Shown: piece by piece, positions 31,756-44,472 of the stretch
Numbering within the stretch: position 1 is the first letter of the stretch
Layout of the letters: every line of letters starts with the position of its first letter
Translations under genes and position numbers: made by a program
The notes under the pieces: model-generated
The model's database searches: none
Told to the model about the DNA's origin: nothing
Seen by the model: only the letters and a program-made list of their open reading frames with translations
Source of the DNA: Neocallimastix lanati (nom. inval.)
Lineage: Eukaryota > Neocallimastigomycota > Neocallimastigomycetes > Neocallimastigales > Neocallimastigaceae
Length of the DNA stretch: 64,000 bases
Reading direction: 5' to 3'
Assembly (NCBI GenBank): GCA_016946835.1
Contig: JACVTC010000225.1
Location: 1 to 64,000, forward strand

Positions 31756-34700
31756 TAGTAATAATACTATTCTACATAATTTTGAAATATATGATAATAC
31801 TATAGATAATAATATATTAAATAAAAAGAATAATAATAAGACATTTAATATTTTGAATAAAAGAGATATTGAAAATAGAGAAAAAATATTTTTTTCATAC
31901 AAATTCACTAATTTAAAAATTGGATTAAAAAACGAAAATAGAACAATAATTGATCTAACCAATGACGATAATAATACAAAAGATTTAACTACTGAAAACA
32001 ATAAAACAATAGATTTAACTAATGAAAGTGATAATATAATAGATTTAACTAAAGAAGATAAATGTATAATTGATTTAACGGATGAAAATAATATAAATGA
32101 ATATGAATTAACTAATAAAAATAATTCAATGAATAATTTTAATTGTATAAATGATTCATTTAAAAATATAAAAAGTAATAATGAAAATAAATTAAACAGT
32201 ACGTTTTGTTTTAAGTTTAGGAATACTTATTTAGAGGAACTTCATAATAAAGAAAAAAGTAATAATGAAAATAAATTAAACAAAAGATTCTGTTTTCATT
32301 TTAAAAATATTCATTTAAATGAAAGTGATGAAAATAATAATAATTATAATAATAATAGTATTGATAATATTAAGCATATTAATACTAATAGCAATACTAA
32401 GAGTAATAATAATAACAATAATAATTATGATAATAATTTAACCAAAATAAGTAATTTTACCGATAATTTAATTGACATAAATCGAAATAAAGACTTTAAA
32501 AATATATCAGATAAAAGAAAAAAAACAAAAACTAATACGAATTACGGTAATATATCATTAAATGATACATCGAAAAATAATAAATATAAATATTTAAGTA
32601 AGGAAGTTTCCATAAATAAATTTAATAAGGAGACCAAAGAAAATTTAAATGTATTGTTTATTAAAAGTATTAAGGATAAGGAGGTAGATCTTTTAGAAAA
32701 CTTATTAAAAAATGATAAATTAAAAACTATAGAAATAAACAGTAATAAAATCGAAAATGAATTTCCACTGGTACTAGCTTTTAATAATTGTATAAGCGGT
32801 AATAATAAAGGTATATATGATAAAATGTATAATGATTTGAATTATTATAATTTTAAAGAAAAAGAAATTACAATATTTAAAATTCTTTTAGAGTATGGAG
32901 CAGATCTTAATATTAAATTAAATAATGGAAACAGTATATTAGAAGAATCGTTAAAAAGAAATTTTCATTTAATTACTAAAGTTATTTTTGATTTTTTAAT
33001 TAAAGAAAATGAAAAAAAAGAAAGAGAAAAAGAAATTACTTGTTATATGAAAAAATCGGATATCACAAAGGAAAGATATAAATATAATAAGTATATTCGA
33101 AAGGATGGACAGGTTTATAGGGATAATAATAAAAAAGTTTTTGAAAATAATAAATATATAATATATAATAATTATCAAATGGAATCTATTGATTACCAAA
33201 ATAAAAATAAGAAATTTCAAAAATATTATAATTATAAAAGCAATAGAATAATGATACATTCAAATAAAAGATATCGAGAATCATCTGAAGAAATTTATGA
33301 TAGGAAAAATAAAAAATTTAAAAGTAGTAAAATAATTAATAATAAGACTTTAAAATATATAAAAAACAAATTTACAGCACTTGTAAGTGACTATTTATTT
33401 CAAAAGAATTTCGATATTAAAGAATGGATTAACCATAAAAATGTTAACAGAGAAGATAACTATGACTATACAATTATATATTATTCCCTTCTTAAAGAAG
33501 ATAGGGAAACTATTAAATATTTAATCAACATGGGAAGCAACAATATGATTAGTACTTCTATTTTTAAACTTCAAACAATTATGCATATCGCCATTTTTTT
33601 AGGTTTAAAAGATATTTCTCTTGATATAATTGAGAAAAGACAGAACATAAATACAGTGATTAATCATGAAGAAGATAATACCGGATTATTTAAATCCATC
33701 ATATTAAATGATCACTTTTCTTTAAATGATAAAAAAGAGTTAATAAATGCTTTATGTTTACGTCTTGAAATTAATAAGTTTAATATTTGGAGAAATCCTT
33801 TAGTTATTGTAATGAATATGAAATCGGAAAATAATGCATATAAGTTAACTTGCTTTTTATTAAAAAAAATTAATTTAAAAATAGATAACTGCTTTAAAGA
33901 TCTTTATAAAAATTCATTGGTATTTGCCATAGAATATAATCTATATAATTTTGTAGAATTTCTTTTAAAAAAAAAATTTAAAAATAATTATGAAAATATT
34001 TATCAAGCAATGAAACCTGCAATAGTTAAAGCTATTGAATTAAAAAATATTAAAATACTTGAATTACTATTAAAAAAATTCAGAGGTAATATTAATTGGT
34101 ATAATTCATGTGGAGAATCTCCAATAAAGCTTGCTGTAGATTCCAATGATTTAAATATGGTCAAATTACTTGTTGAAAGAAAATCTAATATAGAAAATAA
34201 AATAATTTATGGACGAAAATATTCTATATTGCATTATTCCTTAATTAAAAATGATTCTAACGAGGATATTATTAAATATTTCGTTGATGTTAATGCTAAA
34301 ATGAATATTGAAAATCAAAATCAATTTGAAAAATTATTTGGGCGATTAGAAAGGAAAGGAAAAATTTCTTTATTAAAATGTTTTGTAAATTATAAGGAAA
34401 AAAATTTTATGGAAAACTTTTTGAAATATATTCTTACTTTTAATCGCCGTGATATATTAAAAATTTTGTTTGAAAATAATTTCAATCCTGAACAAAAAAT
34501 TGAAAACCGTACTCTTTGGAAATTCGCAAGAACATTGAATAATTCCAAATTATATTTATACTTAAAACGGAAAAGAAAAGAAATTAATATTATGAATGGG
34601 AAAAAATTAAAGTTAAGAAGAAAAAAAAGAAGGTTAAGAAAGAAAAAAAAGAAGCTTAAAAAAGAAAAACAAACAAACCAAAAAACAAACGAGCAAACGA

Positions 34701-34960
34701 ATAAACAAACGAACGAACAAACGAACGAACAAACAAACGAACAAACAAACGAACAAACAAACGAACAAACAAACGAACAAACAAACGAACAAACAAACGA
34801 ACAAACAAACGAACAAACAAACGAACAAACAAACGAACAAACAAACGAACAAACAAACGAACAAACAAACGGACAAACAAACGAACAAACAAGCAAACAA
34901 ACAAACAAACAAACGAACGAACAAACAAACGAACAAACAAACAAACGAACGAATGAATAA
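29645..34960 (+). CDS. Giant ankyrin / poly-Asn protein with SIM-like repeats and TNEQ tail
   Basis: 1771 residues, single exon, starting at the first ATG after the duplicated upstream region. Degenerate ankyrin repeats appear near the N-terminus (TPLFSAIVRNNLNIANYLIS at 93-112) and again at about 1040-1125 (LLEYGADLN), about 1278-1330 and about 1340-1630 (ESPIKLAVDSNDLNMVKLLV). In the middle lies a poly-Asn region (645 to about 735). It is followed by five (I/T)(I/K)DLT motifs exactly ten residues apart (Asp at 770, 780, 790, 800, 810), then a 28-residue direct repeat at 844-871 and 872-899. The C-terminus has a Lys/Arg-rich block (1653-1675), plausibly a nuclear signal, and a Thr-Asn-Glu-Gln repeat tail. 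There is no signal peptide or membrane segment. Ankyrin repeats bind other proteins, and DLT motifs resemble SUMO-binding cores; both roles are inferred. It spans the boundary drawn between the two 30-kb units. Confidence 0.87.
31575..31760 (+). repeat. (AAT)n coding microsatellite (poly-Asn)
   Basis: AAT codon run encoding poly-Asn with a few Ile, Tyr and Ser interruptions. It also yields open poly-Ile and poly-Leu frames in other registers, which are not genes. The two units match in length here, whereas homopolymer runs elsewhere differ. Confidence 0.95.
31946..32081 (+). repeat. 30-bp coding repeat: five DLT (SIM-like) decapeptides
   Basis: Five in-frame 30-base units giving IIDLTNDD, TKDLTTEN, TIDLTNES, IIDLTKED and IIDLTDEN. 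The spacing of ten residues is exact. The first, fourth and fifth fit the [VI][VI]D[LI]T form of SUMO-interacting motifs with acidic residues after it, the third is acceptable and the second is degenerate. DNA identity between units is modest, so peptide conservation exceeds what recent slippage would give. Confidence 0.85.
34666..34960 (+). repeat. 12-bp coding repeat (Thr-Asn-Glu-Gln tail)
   Basis: Units of ACAAACGAACAA with ACAAACAAAC variants encode (TNEQ)n to the stop codon. The stretch is free of stops in several frames of both strands, which explains the overlapping Phe/Val/Cys frames opposite it. It is present in both the complete gene and the truncated one at 3985-4277. Confidence 0.95.
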
Positions 34961-35147
34961 ACGAACGAACAAACAAAAATTAAATAGTTTGGGTTAAAAA
35001 GAAAATTAATTAATGATATAATTAATTTTATTTTAATTTATTTTTTTTTATAGTAAATAATATAGATATTAATTATATTAATATTATTTAATATTATTAA
35101 TATTTCTATTTATTAAATCTTTATTCTTAAATATCATTTTAAAATTG
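34961..35147. other. AT-rich downstream flank of the ankyrin gene, copy 2
   Basis: Same sequence as 4278-4464; nothing additional recognised. Confidence 0.5.
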
Positions 35148-35728
35148 TATTTAATACTAGTTAAATATATACTATTTTTTTAACTACTGTTTTATATTTC
35201 ATATGTACAGCTTATATACAAATTCTTATTTATATATATATTTCCTTTATACATTTAGTCTTTATATATTTAAATTTTACTTTATATAAATATTTTGTTA
35301 ATCTATATTATTAAATTAATAAGTTTAATTTGTATTATTTTAGATGCTTTTTTTTAATTAATTTTATCTATATTTTACATTTACATTTTTTTATTTTTAT
35401 TTTTATTTTTTTTTTATCTATATTTTACATTTACATTTTTTTATTTTTATTTTTATTTTTTTTTATCTATATTTTACATTTACATTTTTTTATTTTTATT
35501 TTTATTTTTTTTTTATTTATATTTCATGTTTACGTTTTACTGTTTTATTTTATTTATATCTATTATCTTAAATAATAAATTTAAATACAAAGCCTTATTA
35601 GAGATTAAAAAGGCTTATTTTTCACTACTCATTTTTCATATTTTACAAATAAATTGTTTTATTTCTGTATTTGTGATAAAAGTTTTAATTTTTTTTTCTA
35701 ATCTATATTTATTTTCAAGAGCTAATCT

Positions 35729-35971
35729 ATAAAGATATAGTTTAGTGGACACCACACTATCTATTTTAAAGATGTTACTTCTAGGTTTTATTTCTTTTTT
35801 ATTTGATAGGAAGGGAAAAATTCCCGCATAGTACAACTTGCCGAAATACATAGTATTTTCGAGCTTTTTTATTTTTTAATTTTTTATTTTTAATTTCAAA
35901 TGTACTTTTCACCTACATGTATTTTTTAAAATAAAATTTAATAAAGTTTTGGAAGTGTATTCTCTTCCCTG

Positions 35972-36011
<40 letters not shown>

Positions 36012-36019
36012 AAGATATA
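35729..36019 (+). mobile_element. A-tailed retroposon (SINE-like), copy 2
   Basis: Carried along with the 30-kb unit rather than an independent insertion: the flanking direct repeats (35729-35739 and 36009-36019) and all surrounding sequence are shared. The A-tail is 35 bases. Confidence 0.7.
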
Positions 36020-36085
36020 TATATACATAATTTTTATTTATTTATTTTTTTTAATTACTATTATTATTATTATTTTTTTAATAAA

Positions 36086-36482
36086 TGTTTCAAACAACTT
36101 TGATATTTATAGTGGAGTTGGTCAAGAGTATCTTTATTCTCTTGTTTTATCTAATTTATTTATTAATGAAATTTTAGATAACGGTGATAAACATTGTGTA
36201 TTTATTGAAAAAGAAATAATAGTTTTTAAGATTTATTTGCTGCTAATACTATTTTTAATAGTTTTCATTAAAAAAAATGAAACTATTTCTTCTTCAAATT
36301 TCTAATGCTAGATATACTAATAAAAATAATTTTGAATAAGAATATTCAAACAATATATGTAGATATATTAGTTATTATCAGTACGAATGATAAATTGAAT
36401 TTTTCAAACTTAGATAATGTGATTTAGGGGTCGTATAATGGTTATTCCATTAGTTCAAAGATTAGTAAATGAAATGATTATT
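36086..36482 (+). pseudogene. Decayed coding remnant (short member), copy 2
   Basis: Same stops and frames as 5403-5800; see that entry for the peptide evidence linking it to the longer remnant. Confidence 0.45.
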
Positions 36483-36593
36483 TCTATTCTAATTTTCAAT
36501 CATAAAATCAACAACTACTTCCATTATTTAAATAACCATTTACATTAGGTTAATAATAAAATTTTAGCTTTCTATAGTAATATATCTCAAAAT

Positions 36594-39500
36594 AAGTATA
36601 TCTTATTTTAAAATAAATATTTAAACTATTATATATTTTAATTTAATTGTAAAACTGCATATGTATTAATATTTGCTTTTTTCTTTATTTCATTAATTAA
36701 AGATAGTATATAAAAAATTATCTTTTTTATATATATTTATTTATATACATGCATATTTATATCCAATTCAATTTCATGCTATTTATAATTTATTTCTTGT
36801 ATTTAAACTCTAATTATTTATAATAATATAATTGAGAAAATGAACTCTTATTTTTAAATCTTACTTTATTCTATTTTATAAATAACACTAAAAATAAAGT
36901 AAAGTCATTATTAAAATATTATTAAATTTAATAGTAAAACCACCTAACTATTTCTTCTTGAAATAAAGGAATTGATAATTATAATCAGCATGCGCTCATC
37001 CTACAAAAAAAAAAAAATAAAACAATTAATAAGAATAGACTTATAAAATTAATTATTAAAATATTACTCTAATATTCAGTAAATATAAAATTATTATTTT
37101 AAAAAAATCTATTTAAATTTTATAGGGTATAAGTAAAAAGATATATTATTAAAAAGTAATATAGAATTATTTAAAATATATTTAATACTTGATAATTAAT
37201 AAAATTTTCAATATAATTATAGTAATTTAAAATAGGGTCCTATTTTAATTCTTAATAAATAATTTATAATACTCTACTTAAATAAGTTGTAATAAGATTA
37301 TTTGAAAAAACTTTATACAATGTTATTTATTCTGTATAATACTGATACATAATAAAATAATACAATACATTAAAATAAATCTTTGATTTATGTATAGATA
37401 GGTACGTATAACTACTTTTTTAACATTACAATGTATATCTCTCACTTAAAATATTACCAAATTAAGTATAAAAAAAATTTTAGAAATTTATAATTTATTG
37501 AAAATAGAATCCACAAATTAATTTGTTTCAAAAGAAATATTGATATTAATATATCTACAATTATTGTGAACTTTAATTTTATTTATTTATTACTTTATTT
37601 ATTACACAATAAAAAAAAAATAAAAAAAAAAAAAAAATAAAAAAAAAAAAAAAAATAAATGTCCATATTAGAATATAATAATATTTTAAATATTCATATA
37701 AAATAAAGTTAGTATTCAAAATAAAATCTATAAATGAATAAATTAAAAAAATCCACAATTAAAAGTATTGAAAATCGAGATTTAATTTTTAATGAATAAT
37801 TTAATTACAAAATTTTGAAAATTTCATCTTTAGTTTGATGTAAATGTATTCAGTAAATCCTTTTCACTTTTTAAATTCTTCTTAAATTAATATAATTTGT
37901 TGTCCAAGATTTTTAAATTTACTAATCTAAAATAGTTTGGCTGTTTTAAATGGTCTAAATATTTCAAAATCTTTTAATCCATATTTAAGAACAAATTATA
38001 TATATTAATTTTATTAGTTTTAATAAAAGATAACATTAATTTAATATTTTTGCTGTAATACATTTCATTTTTAACATGAAAATAGAAATAATTTAAATTT
38101 ATTTTTCTAAAATTATTTATAGTTTAATATCTATATATTTATTGTAAGTATAATTACATTTACTACAATCGTTAATAAATTAATATAAATTATATTTTAA
38201 AATATAAATATAATTAAATAATTGTAAATTTATATACGCAATTTATTTTTACAAAAATTAATAATAAAATAAACTTATAATATTGTTTTATTTCATATTA
38301 AATTTGTTTTAAAAATTCCATTTACTAATAGTTGTCTATTATATTGATATTTATATAAATAATAATAATAATAATAATAAAATTTATAATTTATAAATAT
38401 GATAAATAAACATACTTTTATAATTCTTGTGATTTATATTTTCTGAATAAATTTATTCTACACCAAAAGTCCATTCGATTTTAGTACTTTTAGATACCTG
38501 CTACATCATTTTGTGTTACACTTAATTTCTATTTAATTCTATAATAATTAAGGTTTTCATTTGTATTTTCAAATTAATGTATATATTAATTAATATATTG
38601 GTATATATAGATAGATTATATTGTATATATGTAATAAGTATTGAAAAATTTTAAAATTTCCAACAGAAAAATAATTTAATATTAATTTTAAAACAGCGGA
38701 AAATTAATATTAAATTAAAATTATGTTATAATTAAAATTTAAACTTTAATAAAGTTTAATAAATAGCTAATTATTTAAATAAATTATTTATTATTTATTG
38801 AATTCAATTCTAATAAATGGAACAATATATATAATATAGATTTCATTGTAAATTAATTATTTGGAATATTAAATTTTAACTTGATCAGAATTAATCATAT
38901 AATTAACCAATAATTTTAATATAAAATAATACATTAAATTTGATTAATTATAGAATCTAGTAACAATTAAAGGTTAGATTAATATTAATAATAAATTATG
39001 TTTATTGTTATTTACGCTGGATAAATTATGTTTATTGTTATTTACGCTGGATATAAATGGAATATTTTAGTAATTGTGATTCAGATAATCACGATATTAT
39101 TTTTATTTTTATTTTAAGGGTTAATTAAATTTTATGAAATAGAACACAATTATTGTAATTATTTATAATATAAACGTATTTATCATTAAATAGACACTAA
39201 GAAAATTTTGTCTGTAGGTATATAGAGAAATAATACTAATTTATTGTAGTATATTGTATGAATTACAAAATAATAGTAATAAATATATATTTTAATTTTA
39301 TTAAATGTTAAATAATTATTGAAAAATAAATTAAACAGTAAAAGAATTTATTAAATTAAATAACAAAACAATAGCAGCATAAATATACATGTAAAAAAAA
39401 ATATAATATATAATAGGAAATATTTATTTCAATAATTTATTTATTTTTAGTTTATATATATATATATTTTTATATTATTTATAATAAATAATATTAAAAT

Positions 39501-39982
39501 TAAATAAATAATATTCAAATTAAATTATTGTGTATGTTTTGTCATACATTCATTTAAAATACAATATCTATAAATATTTATTGTTAAATATATTTACACA
39601 GATAAACATGTATGGTAACTTTTAACTCCCAAAAAACTATAAATTTTAGGAGTATAGATATTTTAATTAAAATGTATTTACATATATCTATGAGTATTAT
39701 ACCATAGTAATATATGAAATGATTTTTAGTACAATACTAATAATAAATATTATAAAATATAAATATCCATATAATACAGTTGCCAATACTAAGTAACAAG
39801 TATTATTAGAAATGACTTTAAACATAATCAAATAATTTTATTACAAACAATAAAACATCCATTACGATTACTAGATGTTGCAATTCAAAATATTTTTAAA
39901 ATTACTTCTGTTCATTATTCTTTATTTCCAATTTGTCGATAAACAACACACTATGAGAAAAGTGGTCATATTGAAAATCATG
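36594..39982. other. AT-rich region without a recognisable gene, copy 2
   Basis: Matches 5912-9300, including the perfect 30-bp duplication at 38993-39052. Confidence 0.6.
38993..39052. repeat. Perfect 30-bp direct duplication, copy 2
   Basis: Both 30-base halves are identical to each other and to those at 8311-8370. Confidence 0.97.
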
Positions 39983-40367
39983 AACGGATATTACGTTAGG
40001 CTCTATTGCAAAAATGGTATTTGCATTGAAACGGATTTCTCTTAAGAATAAGATACTGTTGATATTCCAGATGAGTACCTTCGGCGACAAAGAAATACAA
40101 TATAATAATTGCCAAGGCATGAAGTGTGACGCTGAGTCTAATTGCTTGTCCAATAAATGTGTAAATAAGCATTATATATATAATGAAATGGAATCGATAA
40201 ATCACTTCGATGACATTTACATGCCTCCTCAATTTATTATAAAGGAGAGTTCATATATATAGAACGGTAAAACATGGGGATGTAAATACGAAAGTTAAGA
40301 TGTATATTCTTCCAAAAATGGTAACGATGGGTTGTACACTACTTCGTTTTGGGCCTCCTTATTTTGA
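39983..40367 (+). pseudogene. Decayed cysteine-rich paralogue, copy 2
   Basis: Carries the same stops and frame change as 9301-9685, so the decay predates the 30-kb duplication. Confidence 0.8.
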
Positions 40368-40566
40368 AGGTAACTCAAGTAATACTTCTATATACTAGTA
40401 TTTATTAATATTAAAATTATTTGAGTCTTATTTAATTTTTTTTTTCATTTTTATAAAATAAATTATAGATTTCAATAATTTTATATTATTCTATCCTATT
40501 TATGTTTCTAATTAATCAATCCTTACTATCTAATATTTGTTCAATTTAATTTTTATATAAATATAT

Positions 40567-41662
40567 TTTCTGCTAGTTAAATATATACTATTTGTCCAAC
40601 CACTATTTTATATTACATATATATATATCACTTTTATAAAATTTCTTATTTATATATGTATATCATTTATGCGTTTAATCTTTAAATTAATCAGTATTAT
40701 AAATATATATTAATTTATTTATTTTATTAATATTTCTTATGCATTTATTTATATATTAACATTTTATTTCTTTATACTATTTCATTATCTATTTTATTTT
40801 TTTAAAGTCTGTAATTTACGTTTATATTTATATTTAATAATTATTTCAAAAGAATGAAAATATTTCTAATAATAAAATTGAGAACATACTTATTATTTCT
40901 AAACAATTTGTATTTTGTAATATTGAAATATGTCATACTCTTTAATTTTCTATAATTCTATGAGAGCAATTAGTCTATGAAGAAAATTGAATAATAAGTT
41001 TAAATATGTAGCCTTCTTGTAGTTTAAAAAAGATTTATAATTAAGTACTTATTTTTATTATTTTAAACTTAAATTATTTTATTTTTGTATTCGTTATAAA
41101 AGTTTTAATTTCTTTTTGAATCAATATTTAACTTCCAGAGTTTATATTTTTTTTTAATGACATGCTTCAAACAAGTTTGATATTCATTGTTGAATTTGTC
41201 AATTGTATCCTTTTTCTCTAATTTGATTTAATTTATTTATCAATAATATTTTATATAATTTTGATAAACATTGTGTCCGTATTGAAAAAGAAATAAAAAT
41301 TTTTTAAGACTTAATCGCTGATTATACTATTTTAATAGTTTTTATTAAAAAAAAAAAAAAATTGAAATTATGTCTTCGTCAATTTTCCAATGCTAGATAT
41401 AATAAAAAAAAATCTTTTAATAAGGATCTTCAAACAGAGTATGTTGATTAATTACTTATTGTCAATATCAATGAAAAATTGACTAATTCAAAGCTATATA
41501 ATGCGTTAATTTATCGTATTCTAGTTATTCCGTTCGTTCAAAGATTCGTATAAAAAAAAATTAAATATTTCTATTCTAATTTCCGTTCAAAATATCAACA
41601 ATCCTTCCATAAAGCATTCAAGTTCAACGTGGTAAGGCCCGAAATTTAAATATAGTAATATC
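40567..41662. repeat. Old diverged duplication, member B, copy 2
   Basis: Copy of 9885-10980; lacks the retroposon, as in copy 1. Confidence 0.8.
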
Positions 41663-41907
41663 CATTGATTAATATTATCTGGAAAATTATACTGCCCTAA
41701 AAATTCCTTAAATGGTTATTTGAAGCTACCAAGGCATTTATTATGTGTAGTAATCATATAGCTAGATTTTTAGGAAAAAATATGATATAGAAAATGAAAA
41801 AAAAAAAAAAAAAAAAAAAAAATCTGTATTAGAAAAAAAATAATAATTTGATATTAGTCTCTTATTTGTTGACAATTGAAAAAAAAAAGTTCTATGTTTG
41901 TTATAAG

Positions 41908-41958
<51 letters not shown>

Positions 41959-42420
41959 AAATTTTAATAGAAATATCTTTTCTTGTAATTATAGGACTTT
42001 TATTAAATAAGAAAACATAGCTAAGGATAATCTTAAAATATTAAATATAGTTTTAGAAAATAAAAGCAATTATTATATTAATGAAATTAATAAAAGAATT
42101 AATAAAAAACATAAATATGTTTTATGACTTATGTATTTATTTCCCACTTCGTTATTGTGAATTAATTTATGATAGTAATGAGAATGGCTTAAAGTAATCC
42201 TCGAAGCATTAAATGGTTTATTAGAATATATTAAAAAAATGATAAATCTATTTGTTATTATAATAATGTATCATCAATAAATCGCTCTTCTAATTTTAAG
42301 GAAATAATTGTATCAGATTTAAAATATCTGATTAAAACCTATGAAGATAAAAATGATACATATTATTTATTCATAAATAATATATTGGAAACAGTTACAA
42401 ATAACAATATAGAAAGTTAA
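41162..42420 (+). pseudogene. Large decayed gene, unknown family, copy 2
   Basis: Same broken peptide order as 10480-11742. The two internal poly-A runs together are four bases shorter, and no other difference was seen. The clean 59-codon 3' frame ends with TAA at 42418. Confidence 0.55.
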
Positions 42421-42720
42421 AACAAACAACAAATCAATCATTAATATTACAAAATATACTATGAAAGTTTTCTTCATATATTGAAATAAAAAGAAATAGA
42501 CTTATTATATTATGGAAATAAAAATTATTTGAGTATAATTTTATTTTATTTTAATAATTTAAATTTTTAATACTATCTAATTTTTTAAAAGATAATAAAT
42601 AAATATATATATGAATACTTTTAAAAATTTTTTAATACTTTTTAAAAATATAAATAAATATTTATAAAATTATTTGTAAAATAATTTTAATAGATGTAAA
42701 TGAGTAATAATAAAAATATT

Positions 42721-42774
<54 letters not shown>

Positions 42775-43083
42775 TTTATATAATTTAATAAAACTTTTAA
42801 TAAATATTAAAAAAATTTATAAATATTCAGTTATGTATAATATACTTTAATATTTATTAATAATATTATAAATGTATTTGTAAAATTATATATAATATAC
42901 GTAATATTATTATTTTTTAGATTTTCAAAAAAGTATTTTCACAAGTTATAAATTTATAATATAATTATATATCATTATATATAATTATATAACGTTATAT
43001 ATCATTATATATAATATAATTTTTTAAAATATTAATATTAAATATTTTGTATGTAATATATAATGAACATACCAAGAAGCTTT
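42421..43083. other. AT-rich intergenic region with poly-A, copy 2
   Basis: Matches 11743-12406 apart from poly-A length. Confidence 0.6.
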
Positions 43084-43794
43084 TTAGCTATTATATAAAG
43101 TATTAGTTTTGATACGTTTGTAACGATAACATCTTATTATACAACAGCATATTATGATAAATATAGCTATTGGTATAAAAAGTATTGCAATTATCAATAA
43201 TGGCATAGTAATTGCACCATCGCTATCTGAGGGAACAAAAGGGTCAAAGAAACAAAATCCATCTGTACCACATAATTCGGAGGAACATTCACTACTAGAA
43301 TGACATGGTTCATGCAATGCTTTACCACAGTGCATATGAGATTCTGGTTCACCAGATAAAAATTTAGGAGTATAAACAGTAACACAACAGACTACTGGAT
43401 TTAAATCGTTAAATACACAATAACCATTAACACATCTCTCTGAAAGACAATCAGAGTTTTCGGTACATATAGTTGAATAATATTTTCCTTCTAATTTTTT
43501 AGTAACATTATGACAATTACCTAATATAGCATTATCATAAGTACAAGTTTCAATAATATAACTTGTTTCCTTATTGTTCTCATCTAAAAAAATAGCAAAG
43601 GGAAATAATTCATAATCTTCTACATATGTACATAAATTGTTTTTACAATAGTACTTAATAGGTTTAGCATCAGTAAGTTTTAAAACTTCATCTTTAGTTA
43701 AAACTGGTTTCTTCTTATAATAAGCACAAACTATTTGAAAGTAAAATATTATGCAATAGTATATAATTATAATTTGTTTATAATTTTTGTTCAT
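43084..43794 (-). CDS. Cysteine-rich type-I membrane protein, copy 2
   Basis: Encodes the same 236 residues as the gene at 12407-13117, with signal peptide, 16-cysteine ectodomain, one membrane segment and a basic tail. Both copies keep an intact frame, so both could be expressed. The divergent upstream region is also duplicated in full, so no regulatory difference is visible. Confidence 0.9.
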   Translation of the reverse strand: MNKNYKQIIIIYYCIIFYFQIVCAYYKKKPVLTKDEVLKLTDAKPIKYYCKNNLCTYVEDYELFPFAIFLDENNKETSYIIETCTYDNAILGNCHNVTKKLEGKYYSTICTENSDCLSERCVNGYCVFNDLNPVVCCVTVYTPKFLSGEPESHMHCGKALHEPCHSSSECSSELCGTDGFCFFDPFVPSDSDGAITMPLLIIAILFIPIAIFIIICCCIIRCYRYKRIKTNTLYNS

Positions 43795-44472
43795 TTTACT
43801 TAATATTTTTATTTTAACTCTAATTATTTTTATAAATTTATTTTATAATGATAAATCCAGTTTATTATCATATTAAATATTCATAACAAACTATATATAT
43901 AATAAATAATATAAAAATATTATCAATATATTATAATATATGTGTATTTATAAATAAAAAATACTGATTTATAAATTTATTTATTTGATTTTTACATTTT
44001 TTAATATTAAAATAAATAAAGGCAATAATTATATATTTAATAAATATATAAATTAAATGAAACTTTTCCTTAGTCTATATAATATATATTAATAATATAT
44101 ATATATATAAAATATATAATTATATCTATATAATATATATTAATAATATATATATATATATAAAATATATAATTATATCTATATAATATATATTAATAAT
44201 ATATATATATATAAAATATATAATTATATCTATATAATATATATTAATAATATATATATATATAAAATATATAATTACATCTATATAATATATAATAGCA
44301 TTATGTGTGTATAATTAAATCCATGTAATATATAATAATAATAGGGTTATGTAATTATATTTATAAAATATTAAAAAATATATATTATATATAAAATATT
44401 TTATGTAAAACAACTTTCGTTAAATTAATTTAAAAAAAAAAAAAAAAAATAAATTTAAATAAAATATAAATA
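43795..44472. promoter_or_regulatory. Shared divergent upstream region, copy 2
   Basis: Same 678-base arrangement as 13118-13795, including the 51-53-bp array at 44074-44283. Confidence 0.6.
44074..44283. repeat. 51-53-bp tandem repeat, copy 2
   Basis: Same unit count and spacing as 13397-13606, unusual for a (TA)-rich repeat if the copies were old. Confidence 0.95.

Larger units (their letters stand above)
2952..33634. repeat. Tandem segmental duplication, copy 1
   Basis: First of two near-identical ~30.66-kb units. The base-to-base offset to copy 2 is 30683 at the left and falls in small steps to 30654 at the right. Every step I located sits in a homopolymer: the poly-A at 5292 is 36 versus 35 bases, and the poly-A at 21856 is 56 versus 35. 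All open frames of useful length encode identical proteins in both copies. The left edge cuts the ankyrin gene at codon 1331, so the unit boundary drawn here is set by the truncation, not by the original breakpoint. Confidence 0.95.
35148..36593. repeat. Old diverged duplication, member A, copy 2
   Basis: Copy of 4465-5911 with the same inserted retroposon and the same three-unit 49-50-bp array. One A fewer in the retroposon tail is the only difference noticed. That single base opens a spurious 118-codon frame at 35949 that is closed in copy 1. Confidence 0.8.

Noticed and set aside
31572-32001. Poly-Ile and poly-Leu frames over the (AAT)n stretch (also at 62226-62655)
   Set aside because: Out-of-frame translations of the poly-Asn codons of the ankyrin gene.
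35949-36305. 118-codon frame starting MEVYSLPCL with a poly-Lys run
   Set aside because: It exists only because the retroposon's A-tail is one base shorter in this copy; it joins the retroposon end to a decayed remnant.
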